This document shows, in pieces, positions 46,859 to 60,800 of a stretch of 64,000 nt of DNA (its first letter is position 1; the number at the start of each line of letters is the position of its first letter). The stretch is taken from NCBI RefSeq assembly GCF_040807025.1, contig NC_090981.1, forward strand, positions 36,745,817 through 36,809,816. Direction: 5' to 3'. Source of the DNA: Struthio camelus (taxonomy: Eukaryota > Chordata > Aves > Struthioniformes > Struthionidae). The position numbers and the translations under genes were made by a program. The notes under the pieces were generated by a model that ran no database searches, was not told where the DNA came from, and saw nothing but the letters and a program-made list of their open reading frames with translations.

Positions 46859-49800
46859 TGTATGGGAATGATATATATAAGTATCCCAAACATTTTTTTT
46901 TCTTGGTACTATAGACAGGTTGGACTAAAAGAGGACTGTAAGCTGCTTCGAGATTCCCATTTTTTATAAGCTGGAACTTTCAAGGTTTTCTGCAAATAAT
47001 TCTGACTTTTTAAATTAGTCCTAAAATTTTTTTCGTGGATCAAAATCATTAACGTATTTTTCTCCATGAGACTTAAATATTTTTAGTGTATTAGTTATCA
47101 CACGTAAAGTAAAAAGAAAGTTAAGGGGAAGTAGGTTGCTCAGAAGGTTGCTTATGCTATATCTCTGTCTTGATTACTAGGTTGTTAGCTCAACTCCAAA
47201 AATGTTAATGGTTACCACTTAGCCATTACACTTTTAAGAGCAAGATTACAATAGGGTTAGCACACCTATTAGTAGGCTGGCCTGTGCGAAATGAATGTTA
47301 TAATTTAATACATTACTAAAAGGATAGATTTTGTATCCTAATAAATGTTATGAGAACTGACATCAGTTTATGAAGTTTCAGGAAAAAGGCCAAAAAACAA
47401 ATGCATGACTGTGGAAAATAACTCCCTATCCCTCTGTCAAAACTTACGTACCTTGTTTTGTTTTAAAATATTTTCTTTTAAACTTAAGCATATTAATTAT
47501 ATTTTGTTGTAAAAAAAAAAAACATCTATAAATTGAACTGCAGTTCAGCATCGCAATATATTCCTTTTCGATCCAAATGCTAAGAACAAGAATCTCAAAT
47601 CTGTTTGCCTGGTACTCCATGATCCTACTTGGAACCTGATATAGTAAAAAAGATGAAATTTATACACCTCCAGATTGGACAAACCAGATGATAAATTCTA
47701 AAGCTGAGGATTTATTTTATAGAACTCACTTCCATAAGTTTACTGGTTTCAGAATCTGTTTCAGACATCACTGCTGAACTTAGCTGTAGATGTATCATGA
47801 ACAGAAAACATGAAGTCAGATTGTTTTTTTCTCTACATTGTGTACATAGTTAATAACTTCCATCTTAACAAAAATTCATCGGAAAACTGATGAAGTGATT
47901 AGCAGAAAAAAACGAGGTTGGGTTCTGCTTTTCCATACATGCTACCAGTTGTAGATAGCTTAGCTTTCCATTCCTTACTTTTGTCTTTCTAGAACAGGGA
48001 GTCATGTTTTTAGTCTCCCTATGATGTTTTGGTAATAAGTGTTAGGATTCAATTAAGTGGTAAGGTGAAGATATCTGTATAAATAGGTGGGTAGGTCTTG
48101 ATCTGGATCATAAGAAAAATATATACATGTATATATTTACATTTTATGCTTTCTTACACAGTTAACAGTAACTTCAAAAGGGCTGAAAAATCTCCTGAGA
48201 GGGATTAGTTTGTTGTGTGATTAGGCTTTAGAAAATTGAGGTGGAAGCAACACTGAAAAATTTTCTTGCAGTTCACAGGGTATGGACAGCGTGAGCTTTT
48301 TCACTTAAAAATACTTTCCAAAGCCTTGACAGTAGCTGCAGTTTCTGATGCAGGGGAATAACGTCTGCAGCAGTATGAAGCATTTTTTTCTCTGTATCAG
48401 CTCAGATGTGGACCTTCCGTGAGCAGAGGCAGCCTATTTTTGTGATGTGAGCTGTCCTCCAAAATGCTAGGGCTCTTCAAAGAGACTTGTGACACTAGTA
48501 ATGATAGCTTGTATTTCCTAGGCTAGTACTGCCCCTAGTGAAGGCACTATTTGTTTTGGGACTTCTTTCTCTTTAAAAATGCATGTATCCTTTTTTATCT
48601 GTATGCCCCAGTAAGTGTTACCCTACATGTCACTCTAGAAGAACTTATACCCATCCTAGGAGAGAAAGGGACTGTCTGGTTGGAGTCAGAATTGACCACT
48701 GAGTCTTAACATTATTTTTGACTATACTTTTCATAATATTCAGAAAAATTAACTGTATTAACTATGTTAAGATAGCTAGGGACAAAGTAGTCCTTTGGTA
48801 TGAGGGCTTCTAAGTTATCTAAAAAACTGCCTAAGTGACAGAGATTTCTTAAGCTATCTAATATTGTGTTGACATATTTTGAAATTGGCAGTGTTATTAA
48901 GCTTTAAAGTACGCTGTCTCAATAGCTGTTCCAATTTTTTATTTCTGTTAGCTAAAAAATGTGAAAATAAGAACAGACAGATAGCTTTGTTGTTTCCAAA
49001 GTCTTATAACTCTATTTTAGATTGTTTGAAAACTTAACTGTTGAAAAATGAAATATAAGCAGTTGAAACTGTAATGCACATTATAACTCTGTTTGTACAA
49101 ATTCCCACTGTATAGAAAATGTTAATTTGATGGAGTAAAACAACATCTCTATCTTCAATATTTTGTAATAGGGTTAGCAGTATGAATCATATAATCTAAT
49201 TTATGAAAAGGCATGGGTAGGGGACAGGACTCCGATTCTGAAAAAAAATTGAGTGCATGAAAACTCTTACTCAAATGAGCAGGTCAATAATTTGCATCCC
49301 AATTAAAGTGATGCCCAGACAAGACCCACTAGGCAACTCAACCACTGAAGGATCTTGTTATCGTGATGAACCAGAAGAGCCAAGGCATTTCTGGAGCTGA
49401 GAATGGGTACAGTTCATTACAGAGAGGGAAAACAGAAGCTAAAGAAACCTTTCCATTTATCTCTTGGCAACAAGATCACCTTCAGATCTTCAATATCTGC
49501 TCAGTTTTTATGTCACATATCCAGGGCATGCAAGGCAAATTTTTTCTTCTCTTGCGCTTAGAGTACACCTCCTATGAACAGAAGCTGGCTCGTGGACAGA
49601 AGGATTATCTACTATTTATATAAAAAAATTGCAAAGCAGCAAGCTGATCCTTCAGTCTGTATCATCAAAAAGATTTTACCCGCTACTGCTTTCAATCAGA
49701 AGTGCTGCTGCACACAGTAGCTTCTCAGTACATCAGGAAACAGCTATGTGCATAGCTATTTCAGCATTATATTCAGCTGTTTTCCTTCCCTAAATACACA

Positions 49801-51429
49801 CTGTTACATAATGCCACCGAAGAGTCTTTTCACTCTACTGAAAAATATTCAGATTATTTAAGCATACTTACCTGAGAGATCCCTTTCTTTACGTTGTAAG
49901 GCCTAACGATGGTGAAAGGCCTCTTTCTGAGAGACCAAGTGATGAGAGTTTTGCCTAGTGTTGATTCCTTTGCTCGTTCTGCATAATACAGTTTCAGTAC
50001 AGTTACAATACATGCAGTTGTACAATTTCTATTCTAAACTCTAAAAGTCTGAGAAGACATGCTGTGAAGGCCGTTTCTCCACCTAAGCTGGACTGATGGT
50101 ACTGGCAGTACCAGTAGACCGTTGCAATGTCATCAGTGACACTTGTGCTACAATCTCCTTAAGATTTTCTCCTCTTTTAGTGAAGCCTTGTTAGCTTTAG
50201 AGAAAATCTGTTCCATGTCAGAGAATTCACTGAACATGTTCTGTGAATTTCCTGACATCCTAAAGTGCCAAATTTTCAGTATGAAATAGAGAACATTACG
50301 GAAAATATCTAATTCTGTACAACAGCCTCAGACCAGAAAGTTTCTTCCTGTTTATAACAAAACAGCATGAAGATCGATGTTATGAAAGTGCTTATTTGTA
50401 GCTTTCATGTGCAAAGCAAAAACTTCTTTACGAGTTTTTGGGGTCACAGTAATCTGGGTGAATTAAGTGGTTGTGTTCGGGGTTCTTTTGAAGGCAAAAG
50501 CACCATATCCTTAGTACAGGACCTGAATTTTTTCCCAACTGATTCCATATATTCCCTGCATAACGCATGCAAGTCCATTCAGAAAATTCTTCCTTTTGCT
50601 GTCAAACCTCACTAGTTACAGTAAGTCAGAAGCAAGAAGTGAAAAGCAGGGAGTGAAAAACTTTATTATATTATATATGTTATTTTATAATCAGTATACT
50701 ATTTTCAGAAGCTTCTGAAAAAAATAACACTTGTCATTTGAGAGCTGCAGCTGTTAGTCTGTTGAGACATAGAGGGAATGGGGCATATATTGAATTATTC
50801 ATGAAGGCTACTGCTATAGTTGACAGAAGTTCATCAGCTAATTTCCCCACTCCATTCTGAACTTTCTTTCAAACTCAGTCAGGCTGTAGGGGTACAAGCT
50901 GTTACTTTTAATATAAATTATGCTACTAGAAGTTTCCTACAATGTGTACATCATATCAGAAAGTGATTTATTGCTCACTGGGGGCCAATAAATGTGTATG
51001 TTTGAATACTTTATTTCACTGGTAATGTGAATAATTTAATATGCTTTCAAGATGTGACTTTTTCATTGAAAGTATTAGAAAATTTATGTAATAACAGTAA
51101 GGTAACAATTACCTTAATTCAATCTGGTGAACTGAAAAAAAAAACATTTTAATTGTATAAATAATTTAATATTTTTGAAATTTAAGATTACAAGGAGTTT
51201 TGATATGCTGTTACTTAAAATACATTTTTCAGCTTATAGTCCAATTCAGCATGCACAAATGCAAGGAAATCTGTGTTTGCACATGTGTCGGGAAATCAAA
51301 TACTTCATAGTACAAACGCCAAGCCTCATGCCTGCCTTAGCCAACTATTTTGTTATGCAGAATATCAGATTAATAATAAAAATATTTTATGGCTCTTTAG
51401 AGCAGTGCTGAAGTTCAAGGTTAGCTTGG
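46859..51429. other. AT-rich intron-like stretch
   Basis: An 86-codon plus-strand frame at 49363-49623 and others nearby show no recognised domain or splice framing. No named repeats recognised. Confidence 0.5.
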
Positions 51430-51829
51430 CAGACACTAGAATCATGTCATGAAGTGCATGAGCTTACGGTGGGCATTGTAGGAATGCTAAATATCAAAGA
51501 CTTCGACCCAGTTCTAGCGATAAGGAACTGTATGTCTCTCGCTCCCGGGATTCCACAGACGCAGCGCTGTTTTCACGCAGGCAATATTGCCAGCTTCCTC
51601 TGTCTTGGCCCCAGCAAAAGCACAAACCTTACTGGTGCATATTTGTCATCTTTAGGAGGCTGCTCTCTCTTTTCGCATGTCTGTACTGACTGAGGGGATT
51701 TCAGTGCAGTAGGGAATTGTGCTAAAAACTGTGATGTCCAGTTCATTCCCCTCTCCTCCATGGAGATCTGTGCAGTGAATAAGATTGAAAACTGTCTTTT
51801 TAGCTGTGCGTTTGATGCAGACAGTGCCC
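51430..51829. other. GC-raised patch with local CpG cluster
   Basis: About 51500-51590 carries several CpGs (CTTCGACCC, CTAGCGATAAG, CTCGCTCCCGGG, GACGCAGCGCTG, CACGCAGG) in otherwise CpG-poor DNA. A 79-codon plus-strand frame at 51454-51693 covers it without a recognised domain. It could be a small promoter, a conserved element or part of an insertion adjoining the LINE to the right. Confidence 0.3.
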
Positions 51830-51834
51830 TTATT

Positions 51835-52325
51835 TATCCTGTGATGACCTCATAACAGCAGCACATGCCCTCTTGATGGAGAGGATTATTGTAATTCCCT
51901 CCTAGAAAGGCTTCCAGCAGCTCAGCTCTGTCACTTGCAGCCTGCTCAGAATGCACTGACACACTCCCTTCCTGTCTGGAGCAAATATGATCATCCTTCT
52001 TGTACCTTAGCTCATTTACTTTGTCTGCTATGAAGTAGCCGTTTGATTTTAAAGTTTGCTCTCTTAGTTTTGAAAACCTTAATGGTTTAGATCCTGGCTA
52101 TTTTCAAGAACTCCTCCACAAATATCATCTTGACAGATATCACCACCCCCATAGCACATTTTAGGAATCTCAGCATCACATCTGAGGTTGGCAAGCTATG
52201 TCCTTTGCTGTGATAGGCCTTCAGCTAAGGAACTCCCCCAGGAAATCTGTCTTGAACCATATCTCCTTAAGAGAAAACATTAAAATTATATTTAAATTTT
52301 TGGCTACTTATTTTTTCTTTGCTAT
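51835..52325 (+). mobile_element. Decayed L2-clade LINE, reverse-transcriptase C-terminal region
   Basis: From 51884 the translation reads DYCNSLLERLP then LQPAQNAL, then KYDHPS, matching the group's pattern L-D-Y-C-N-S-L-L-x-x-L-P...L-Q-x-V-Q-N-A-A-A-R-L...(D/E)H-I-x-P. A stop at the expected LHWLPV position and several frameshifts follow. Further on, FKALNG-like and WNSLP-like remnants appear in order (about 52065-52100 and 52225-52245). The upstream DDLITAAHAL at 51844-51873 fits the lead-in of the same domain. It is non-functional and old. The clade could be L2 or a close CR1-group relative. Confidence 0.8.
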
Positions 52326-55300
52326 TAGTTTTCAGCATAATTTCTGTTAGGACCATATTTATTACGGTTACCCTCAATAATTTTTGCTGGGGTTTTAATT
52401 TCAAAGGTTTTTTCATTTCCTTATTTATAGAGTAAACTAAACACGTTAGTGGTGTAGTGTGGGAAGACTTTAAAAAATATCACAATTAATATTATTGATA
52501 GTGACTTCTTAATGATGAGTTTCATGTTGCATAATAAGGGTACACATTTTTCCATGTTAAGACACACAGTAAGGAAATATAATTGCTGACCTAAATAGGA
52601 CACATTGGCCATTATTACACTGAATATCTAAAAAAAAAGTTTTTGAGTATTTATTCCTTTTCTTTATAAGGGTTTTTTCCTTTTATGTTCCCATTGCACA
52701 GTGTAAGTCACTAGGTCTTAAGCTGTACTAAGCTTCAGATGGAAAGGAATCCTCTTTGTCTTGCTACTTCTATTATAGTCTGTTTAATTTTGGTAAGATG
52801 TCTACAGCTATGCCTATATGGTACCTTATTTTCTCCACTGATCATAAAAAAGGCCTCGGTTTGAAGAAGCTTAGACTGGATGCCACATGTAGATGTCTGG
52901 AACGAGGTCAGATAGATCCTACTGTTGTGGGCATTCACGTAGTACTTTGTATAACAAATGAGGGTTTTTTCCTCAGTATTGTGTCTACATTTTCAGTCTA
53001 ATTATTGCATGTGATCCCCCTAAATTCCACTGTGGAATCAACTGGTACTTTTTTTTTTACCATATTACTCTAAAAACTGTTCCATACACTGATAATCAGT
53101 ACTACTTTGCACCTCAGTAGTGCCTGTATTTCAGATGTCTGTGACTTGTACTCACCAAAGGTTTATGAACTACATCAAAAATTTGATCTTGCATCTCTAA
53201 TACACTCATTGATTTCAGATTCTTATTGCATCACTTCACTCATTGGGAAACAATAATAACCTCTGTGATTTCATTCATATTAACCGTTACACGTGTACTT
53301 AATTTTAGGTACATGAACAGTTCTGCAGCCTTGAGTGAACTATTCAAGTGTTTCAAATTAAGCACATGCATTCATGTTTGTGGGTTTGGGGCTACAAGCC
53401 ATAATACTGCAAAGACCTACACATTTGTTCAACTTTACTATTTTTGGAAGTTCTATCGATGTCAGAATTATTTGCGTCAAGTAAAATGGCCCCCCCAGAG
53501 GCTTTCACATGATTGGATGGTGGGACCGTGTGTTTATAAATGATGTGAAATCTTTTGAGTTTGAAAGTACTCCATGGATGCAAGTTATTTAAATAGTCTG
53601 CTTAAAATTATCAGAATTCAGAACATTTTCTAGACTGTACATGTTATTACAAAGTGCAAGCTATTCTTAAGGGGAAAAAACCCACTGTTGTTCTTTTTTA
53701 ACTCAAATTTTACAAATAAGTTATTTCTGGAAAAAACAAGGAAATGGAGGATGTTGACATGGATACCTGCAGCTAACTTCATTATATTTAGATCTTTCTA
53801 ATTTTAACTTCAATGCAGCCTTCTTGTCCAGCTCAGTCAGCTGAATAGATTTTTTTCATATGTTTTTTGTCCTGTTATTTTTAGTAGTGTTCTAAAGGAT
53901 TACAGTCAGGGAGAATACCAGGGAACTTTTTTAGCCCAAATAATTTGTAAAACAATCCAAAAGTGTTGCACATTATTAATCTAGGAATTTACAATTCCTT
54001 ATTACTGAATAGTCTTCAGGGTAACTTGTTCTTAATCATTAGCCCTTGAACCACAATCCCGGCAGAATGTAGTGTTTTTTAATAGCACAGGTTCCTATGA
54101 GCAAATTTTGTTGTGGCATTGTGGAATATCATGTATTCTTTGGCTTTGTGATTTATTCTCCCTAGATAGAAAACTGTAAAAGAGATGTGTTAATCTATTT
54201 TTACTCGAAGTACAAAAATAGCTCTGTTACAATTTAGGGATTGAATAACCAGTATGAATATACTACTCATTATTAGTCGTGCTGTACCTGATGCTCACAA
54301 TGAAGGATATTGATAAATTACAGATACAGATATGCAGCATAATTTACAGAGCATTGCTAAATAATACATTATTCTGCCCCAGACTTTTTCCAAAACACTC
54401 TTGTGAGTAAAAAGCATAACATTGCTACATTAAATAATAGATAATGTGTTCAATATCATCGTTTGTAAATAAATACTAGAAAAAATACAGTGAGCTAACT
54501 CAAAATTATTCTTTAAAATGATGGTATTTTATATGATTTTTCCCTCTTGATTGAATACCTAGGACATTGTTCTTCAGGGATTTATGCCCTACATATGTCT
54601 GAATTTATACAACTGAAAAAGAAGTGTGTCAGAATGCAACACTTATATCTAAATTCTGGGAAATTGTTATTCACTCACCTGTATTTCTCAGCACACAGTT
54701 AGAAATTGGCTGTTATGCAGCACAGAAAGGGGAAAGAAGGCAGCTTAACTTGCTTGTCTGGCACTTAATAGTCCATGTCTGATAACCCAGGCTGACCCTG
54801 ACCTTGGTAGCATTACATGAGTAATCTTTGTATAAGGATGAACTGTTCGTGAAAAATTTCTCTAACATATTAGACACAAAAGGGTTTCCCTTTAACAACA
54901 GCATGCATGTTTTCTTGTTCCTCTTCCTCCTTATCTTGAACAAATGTGTTCAAACAAACCATTGCTCAGGACCTTCAATTCTCTGTTTCTCTTTTGATCT
55001 CTCAGTGCTTTTTGTAGTACCCTGGGATTTGATGGAGTGCATTAGTGAAGGTTTCTTCCGGAGTCTTTTTCTGTCATGATTTTTGACAAGTTCACATGGT
55101 GTTGTTTAGTGACCTAAATCTGCAGTATTACACGTGAATGGAGGGGAAGAAGGGGTGTTTTTCATCTATTGGGGTAAGGTGACTTTTTCTCCATCATCAA
55201 ATTAGATGCACTACTGCAGACACCGAAGGTAGAGGTAAAAGGAGTGATGTCATGGGCTTTACTATGAATACTAAGGTGGAAGACACTTGATGTTACAAAT

Positions 55301-57780
55301 AAGTTAGATGACTGACCAAGTTAGAGTTCTTCCTCTATTATTTGAAAATATCTATATATTTGGTTCTAAGGGAGGCTTCATCTCTTTAGGATACTGCATG
55401 GAACATTTACTTACGTTGCAATGTTCCTTAAATTTATATATGCAAAAGTCGGAACATTATTACACGTTTTAAAACCGTCCTCTCCAATCAATTTTATGCA
55501 ACTAATGCATTTACCTTTCACAAACAGCAAGAGGGAAATATGTGCATGGATGCAAAAAGTCAGAGCAGAGACTTTAGGCTATAATCCAGTCAAGGGAATC
55601 TGTTCATAATCTCAGACTGAATCACTGATGAGAGTAAGAGACAGAGAGTGAGCTGAAGTTGCACCATGTATTTTCTGAAGAATGTAGAACTATACTATTT
55701 ATCATTACTGATCATTATTCTCTGAACAGGTGAGACTCAAAAGGAGTCACAGCACGGTGCAACAGGTATGCAGCATTGCTGAGTTTAGCCACCATTTCTA
55801 CGCAAGGCACATATTTCCCCTTCACTTCTTGGTTTCATAATGTGCATGACATGTAATCCTACTATGCAGATACAAACCGTACAGCCACAACAGTGGGCTC
55901 ATTTTCTTCAGTAAAAAGTGAAAAGAGATGCAGTTAGTGAAAAGTTATATGGTAGTTTACATTAATATTCATCCTGTAGTTTATAAAGGATTCAAGTTCA
56001 CAATGCTTATAAAAAAAAAATAAAATAAATCTCACAACAGATATTGATAAAATGCATGCAATTACTTGCTAATGATCTTAATGTACTGAGTATATTGTAT
56101 CATGTTTTTATCAATGTGCTTCTTTTTCAGTAAGAATAGGTCCCATTTATGCCCTGCTTACACCTAATTTTAGGTCTTGCTATATTCTGCAATGATTTTT
56201 GCCTTGTCATATGAAAATCTCCATGCGTTTCGGTGGGAATATGACCAAAAATCGGGGAAAAAACATAAAAATATAAGTAAATATTTGAAATGTATTACCT
56301 TATACTACTATGCAGATTTTACATTAGCAAACTGGAATCCAAAGTGTTCTTCCTAAAGTTATTGACAAATGATTTTATATGAGTGAATATTGTAGTATGT
56401 ACCTTGGAATATTTAAGATTGAATTGTTTAATTATAAACTATAATTTCAGGCTTAAAAAGTAGCTTAGTGCTGGCAGTAAACATTAAATAATCTATTCCA
56501 AGTCAGTGTTGGCATTTGGCAAAAGTAGATTGAGACTCAGCCTTGGAAAGAGGATTTGCCCTTGGAATTGTTGTAAATAGAATGCTAAGAAATTCAAGCT
56601 TGTGATGAAGCACCATCTTTATCTTGTTTAACTGCTTTTTTTTCTCAAATGCGTTCAAAAGACTGTTGAGTCCGATCATCCAGAGAAAAGTAACTTACTA
56701 AAATACTCTCTGATTTAAAATTTGAAGTTTATATTATATGGTTTTAAAGAAACTAAATTAGGTAAATGTGCTGTGAGTGTTCTCCAGATTAGTCTCGGCT
56801 TCGTTCGGTACCCGTTGGAAGTTAGTATTTCTGACTTGCGTCTGTCCCAGAATTGCAGAGTTGCAACTGTAACCTAAGGAATTTTTGAGCTCTTTCTACC
56901 CTTTTATTCCAATTTCAAACCAAATTTCACCACCTAAGGCGGATGGTGTCTTTTTTTTTTTTTTTGTGGCAGACATTTAAATGCCAAGGAAGCGTCCGAC
57001 ATTTTGTCAGATGTGTTCAGAGGAATTCAGTACATTACAGATACTGCCTTGCTAAAGACCAATTCTTAGCTAAGGCTGAAGAACTGCCTATCCAGACATT
57101 AAGAATGTGTTCAGAGTTGCTGATGGCTATCCTTCTCTCTTATTTAAACTTAGTTTCTGCTGTTTTCTGTCTGTAACTGTCAGTTGTGTTTCCTCATGTA
57201 ACACATAACAAGAGGGATCAAGTATTTCTTTCTATTTTTTAATGTTAAATCCAAATATTTTAATTCAGCAGGGCTAAGAGCTACTAGTTTTTGCACTTCT
57301 TGCATTGAACATTTTTTCTAGTGCAGTATAATGTGATAGTAATAGTATATAATGGTCTCTGATAGTATAATAGTACACTATTGAATTGTGCTTCAGATTT
57401 GGTTCATTTCCTTTTGTGTGTAATACACATCAACTCTTCTGTGCAATAGAGGTTACAACATGACAGGGATAGTAGGTAAGCACATTTCGTACCCACAGAA
57501 GTGTGACTAACTTCAGTAAGAAGCTATGCATGTGTAGAAAAAAAATTCTTCTAAACATTTTTCAAATGATAGAATTCGTAGGAAATTACATTACCCTATT
57601 ATTAATTGCAGTATATTAATTGCCCAATGTAATAAAATGGGCAATACCTAAATCACCTCATCCTTTGTCACTGGCAAGAGAATAAAATCTCTACAAGAAT
57701 ATCTATAGCATATGTGACAGAACATTATTAGCAAACACTACACATTAGTATCAATAATAAAAGTACCTCCAATTCTATGT
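52326..57780. other. AT-rich intron-like stretch
   Basis: No exon, RNA or named repeat recognised. T-run at 56951-56965 and A-run at 56010-56020. Confidence 0.5.
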
Positions 57781-57810
57781 TATCATATTATAGTATAGTA
57801 TAGTATATTT
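57781..57810. repeat. (TATAG)n short tandem repeat
   Basis: About four TATAG units within an AT-rich segment (TATTATAGTATAGTATAGTA). Confidence 0.85.
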
Positions 57811-60800
57811 GTTTACTAGTAACGTTTCTGTGTATCACTGATTTCTGATCCACCACAATGTGAACAATTCTGCTGTAAGAAGTTTTTATAGGAAGAATTC
57901 ATAATAGAGGTAGTTTCTTACTTATCAGACATATTTGGTCTCTGTTTGGTCTCTCCATCTCAAAACAGTGTATAGAAATTGAATTTCACCTATAAAACAT
58001 AATAATTGAGTATATAAAATATTTGGTACATGGTATACAGGAACTTCCCTCTTAGACTGGCTGTGTCAAACTGTATAAATACATCTGAGGAGATAGGGAG
58101 TCTTGTCCTTCCCTTCCTACATGCTATATTTTTGTGTAGAGAACTTTCTATTCTGTCTTTCGCATGATGTCAAGGCAGTAGCATAGAATGGATTTTCATA
58201 TCCTCTATTAACTCAGTGTGTGTATGTCTCTTGTTAATGCTTTCTTATATTACTACGAAGCTGTTTTCTGGGAGACTGCCGCTCCTGTTTCTGAGCAAAT
58301 AACTGATCTGGCCCTCTAGTCAAAAAATGTATTTTCTGGTAAACCTCAGTGGTCCCTTTTACTCGCCGCACAATCAAGCCTCTCCTTCCTGCTCTTCCAA
58401 TTTGGACATTATAACAATATTCTAACAAATAGTGACATGTGACATCTCCAGGTTTAGATGGAACTGGGGCATCGGTTTGTTAAAAAATGAGTGGTATGTT
58501 TGCCATGAAAATGTAATCACCTTTCATTTTTTCCAAAATACAGAAGTTGACCTTATTTAAAAAAACCAAAACCAATAAAAAATCCTGTGAAGAAGGATCT
58601 GCACAGTCCAGGGATTATGTCATGATTTATTCTTTGGCCAACTTAAGTCTGAATTATGTCCATCAATTTGATCTGTACCACTCTGTATGCAAATCCATCC
58701 AGGGAAGAACGTAGGATATAAGAACTTAACAGGAATGTTTTTTCTGTCATTGTGATGGAAAGAGCTGAACTGAGTGGAATGAAGCTGTCCTTCCTCTGAT
58801 CTATTAGATATTTCCACATAAAAAGTGTTGTTGTTAAGAAAAAATTATCAGGTTAGATTTATTCAGAGAGCACTCAAGAATTAGGTACTATCAGTCTTAT
58901 AGGTTTATTTCATTGTTTTCTTTCATGGCATTGTTGTAGTTCATCCATAAGATGTTATTTCCTAACACTCCATGTTGCAATCAATTATATTTGAGAAGAT
59001 GAAATATAGATATTAATTTCATTGGGGTTTTGGATGTGAAATGTTCCTGTCTTCATTAATCTTCCTTGATCTGAAAGGAGAATCTTATAAGTATTTTTAT
59101 TCTTTCTGTGTTACTTTTCTGGAAAAGGTGATGAGAAAGAGAGGCTTTGCTCACTTCAAACATGATGAAATTCCTATTAATAAAAATACTTTCTAATTGT
59201 GTAGTATGAACTAGGCCTCAAAACAACCTGTTGAAGGCAAAATATAAGCAAGGGATGTGATTATTTTACCTGGATCTGAAAGAACAGCCACAGTGAAATG
59301 CCACCACTTATAAGAGTACAAAACAACACCAAATATGTCTAAAACAGAAAGAAAAGAATGCCGTGTTCAGCTGCATTAGAATTTATATGAGCAGGATAAT
59401 GATCCAAGATGGAATTTACCCAGGACGTTAAACATAATTCATTTTATAAAGACTGTCATGAAATCTTTAAAGGGTCTTGGTTTTGTAGTTAATTTGAAAC
59501 ATGCTCATTTCTCTTAGCGTAGTGTTTTCCACCACCAATTGAGACCTGTACCACTTCATACATTCATGTTTTTGGACACCTTTTATATACTTGTTTAACA
59601 GTAGTTGAACAAATGAGTACAGTGGTATCCAGATGTTCCAGGTATGATTGAAGGCCCATTATTTTATATATCATAGGCATTCATAGGAAGAGTCTGTCCA
59701 AGTCCTGAAGAACTTGGCAGTATATAAATCTGACCCAACCTGACCCTGAATAGCTTGTGAGAATTGACAGGATCACCGCACATGCTGGTTTGACTGCGGG
59801 GACCCAGGAAAGTGTATCTATCTTTCATTAACCAGGGTGACCATATGTCACACAGGTTAAGAGTAGTTGACACCTGTTTAATTGAGGCTGACAGGTCTTT
59901 AAAAAGATGAACATCTAATCTCTCCTTCTTACATGGCAGAAGAGCATGGCAGTGACTTATGCTCTGAGGAAACAGGGGTAGATATTTCTACTCTTCTGTG
60001 TGCATATCTGCCTTGATATGGAGCATGTTTTGTCTGGGGCAGGTTCAAAGTCTGCTTCATTTTGATGGAAGCTTTCGAATCTGCTCAGGTGGTGTCAGAC
60101 CATCTGCTCTTGCTGCTCTTCTGCGTTTTATCTGATGAGTCAGGTTGAGCAGAGTGGCCGGCAGTCTAATGTTAAATTTAAACTCCTTCTAACACTTACC
60201 CACCATGGGCATGGTGCTGCATGTCATGGACAGCATACTTTTGACTGGTAAAGGGAAAGGAGTAGTGCACTATCTTAACCAAACCATTAAAACAATGCAG
60301 GATTTTGACTTCCCATATTTTTTTATCTGGCAAGGCATTATACTATGAGATTGCCAAGTACCAGTCTGTACATAGGTGAATCCAGAGCACAGACACTTTC
60401 TGGCATGTGTGTTATCAGTGGTTATTTCTGCAGAAACGTGCATCAGGGAGGTTTCCAGAAACAAGCTCATGTGGATTTGCAACAGGCTCTGTTTATCCCT
60501 GCAAGAGGTTTCAGCGGGAGTTACAGACTTACTGACGCATGGCTCTCATCTGAAGAAACTGCTCTGGGAACTGGAACAAATTATCTGGGAATCTAACTTC
60601 AAAGGCGCAACAGACAACAAAATAAATATAAAAATAAAGATTTTGGCCTAAAAAACAGCCCAGAAACCGCACTAAACTTAAAACCCAGCAAGAGAGTTGC
60701 TTCCATCTACTGGATCCAAGAAACAAATGACAGCTGAGCAGCAAGCTCCTCTAACATGGGCTATAAATCAGTTTATTCTTGTCTTGAGCTGCTGGTGCTG

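Noticed and set aside
60345..60651. Overlapping plus-strand frames of 83 and 91 codons
   Set aside because: Unrecognised, end in AT-rich lysine/isoleucine sequence, and lack splice framing.
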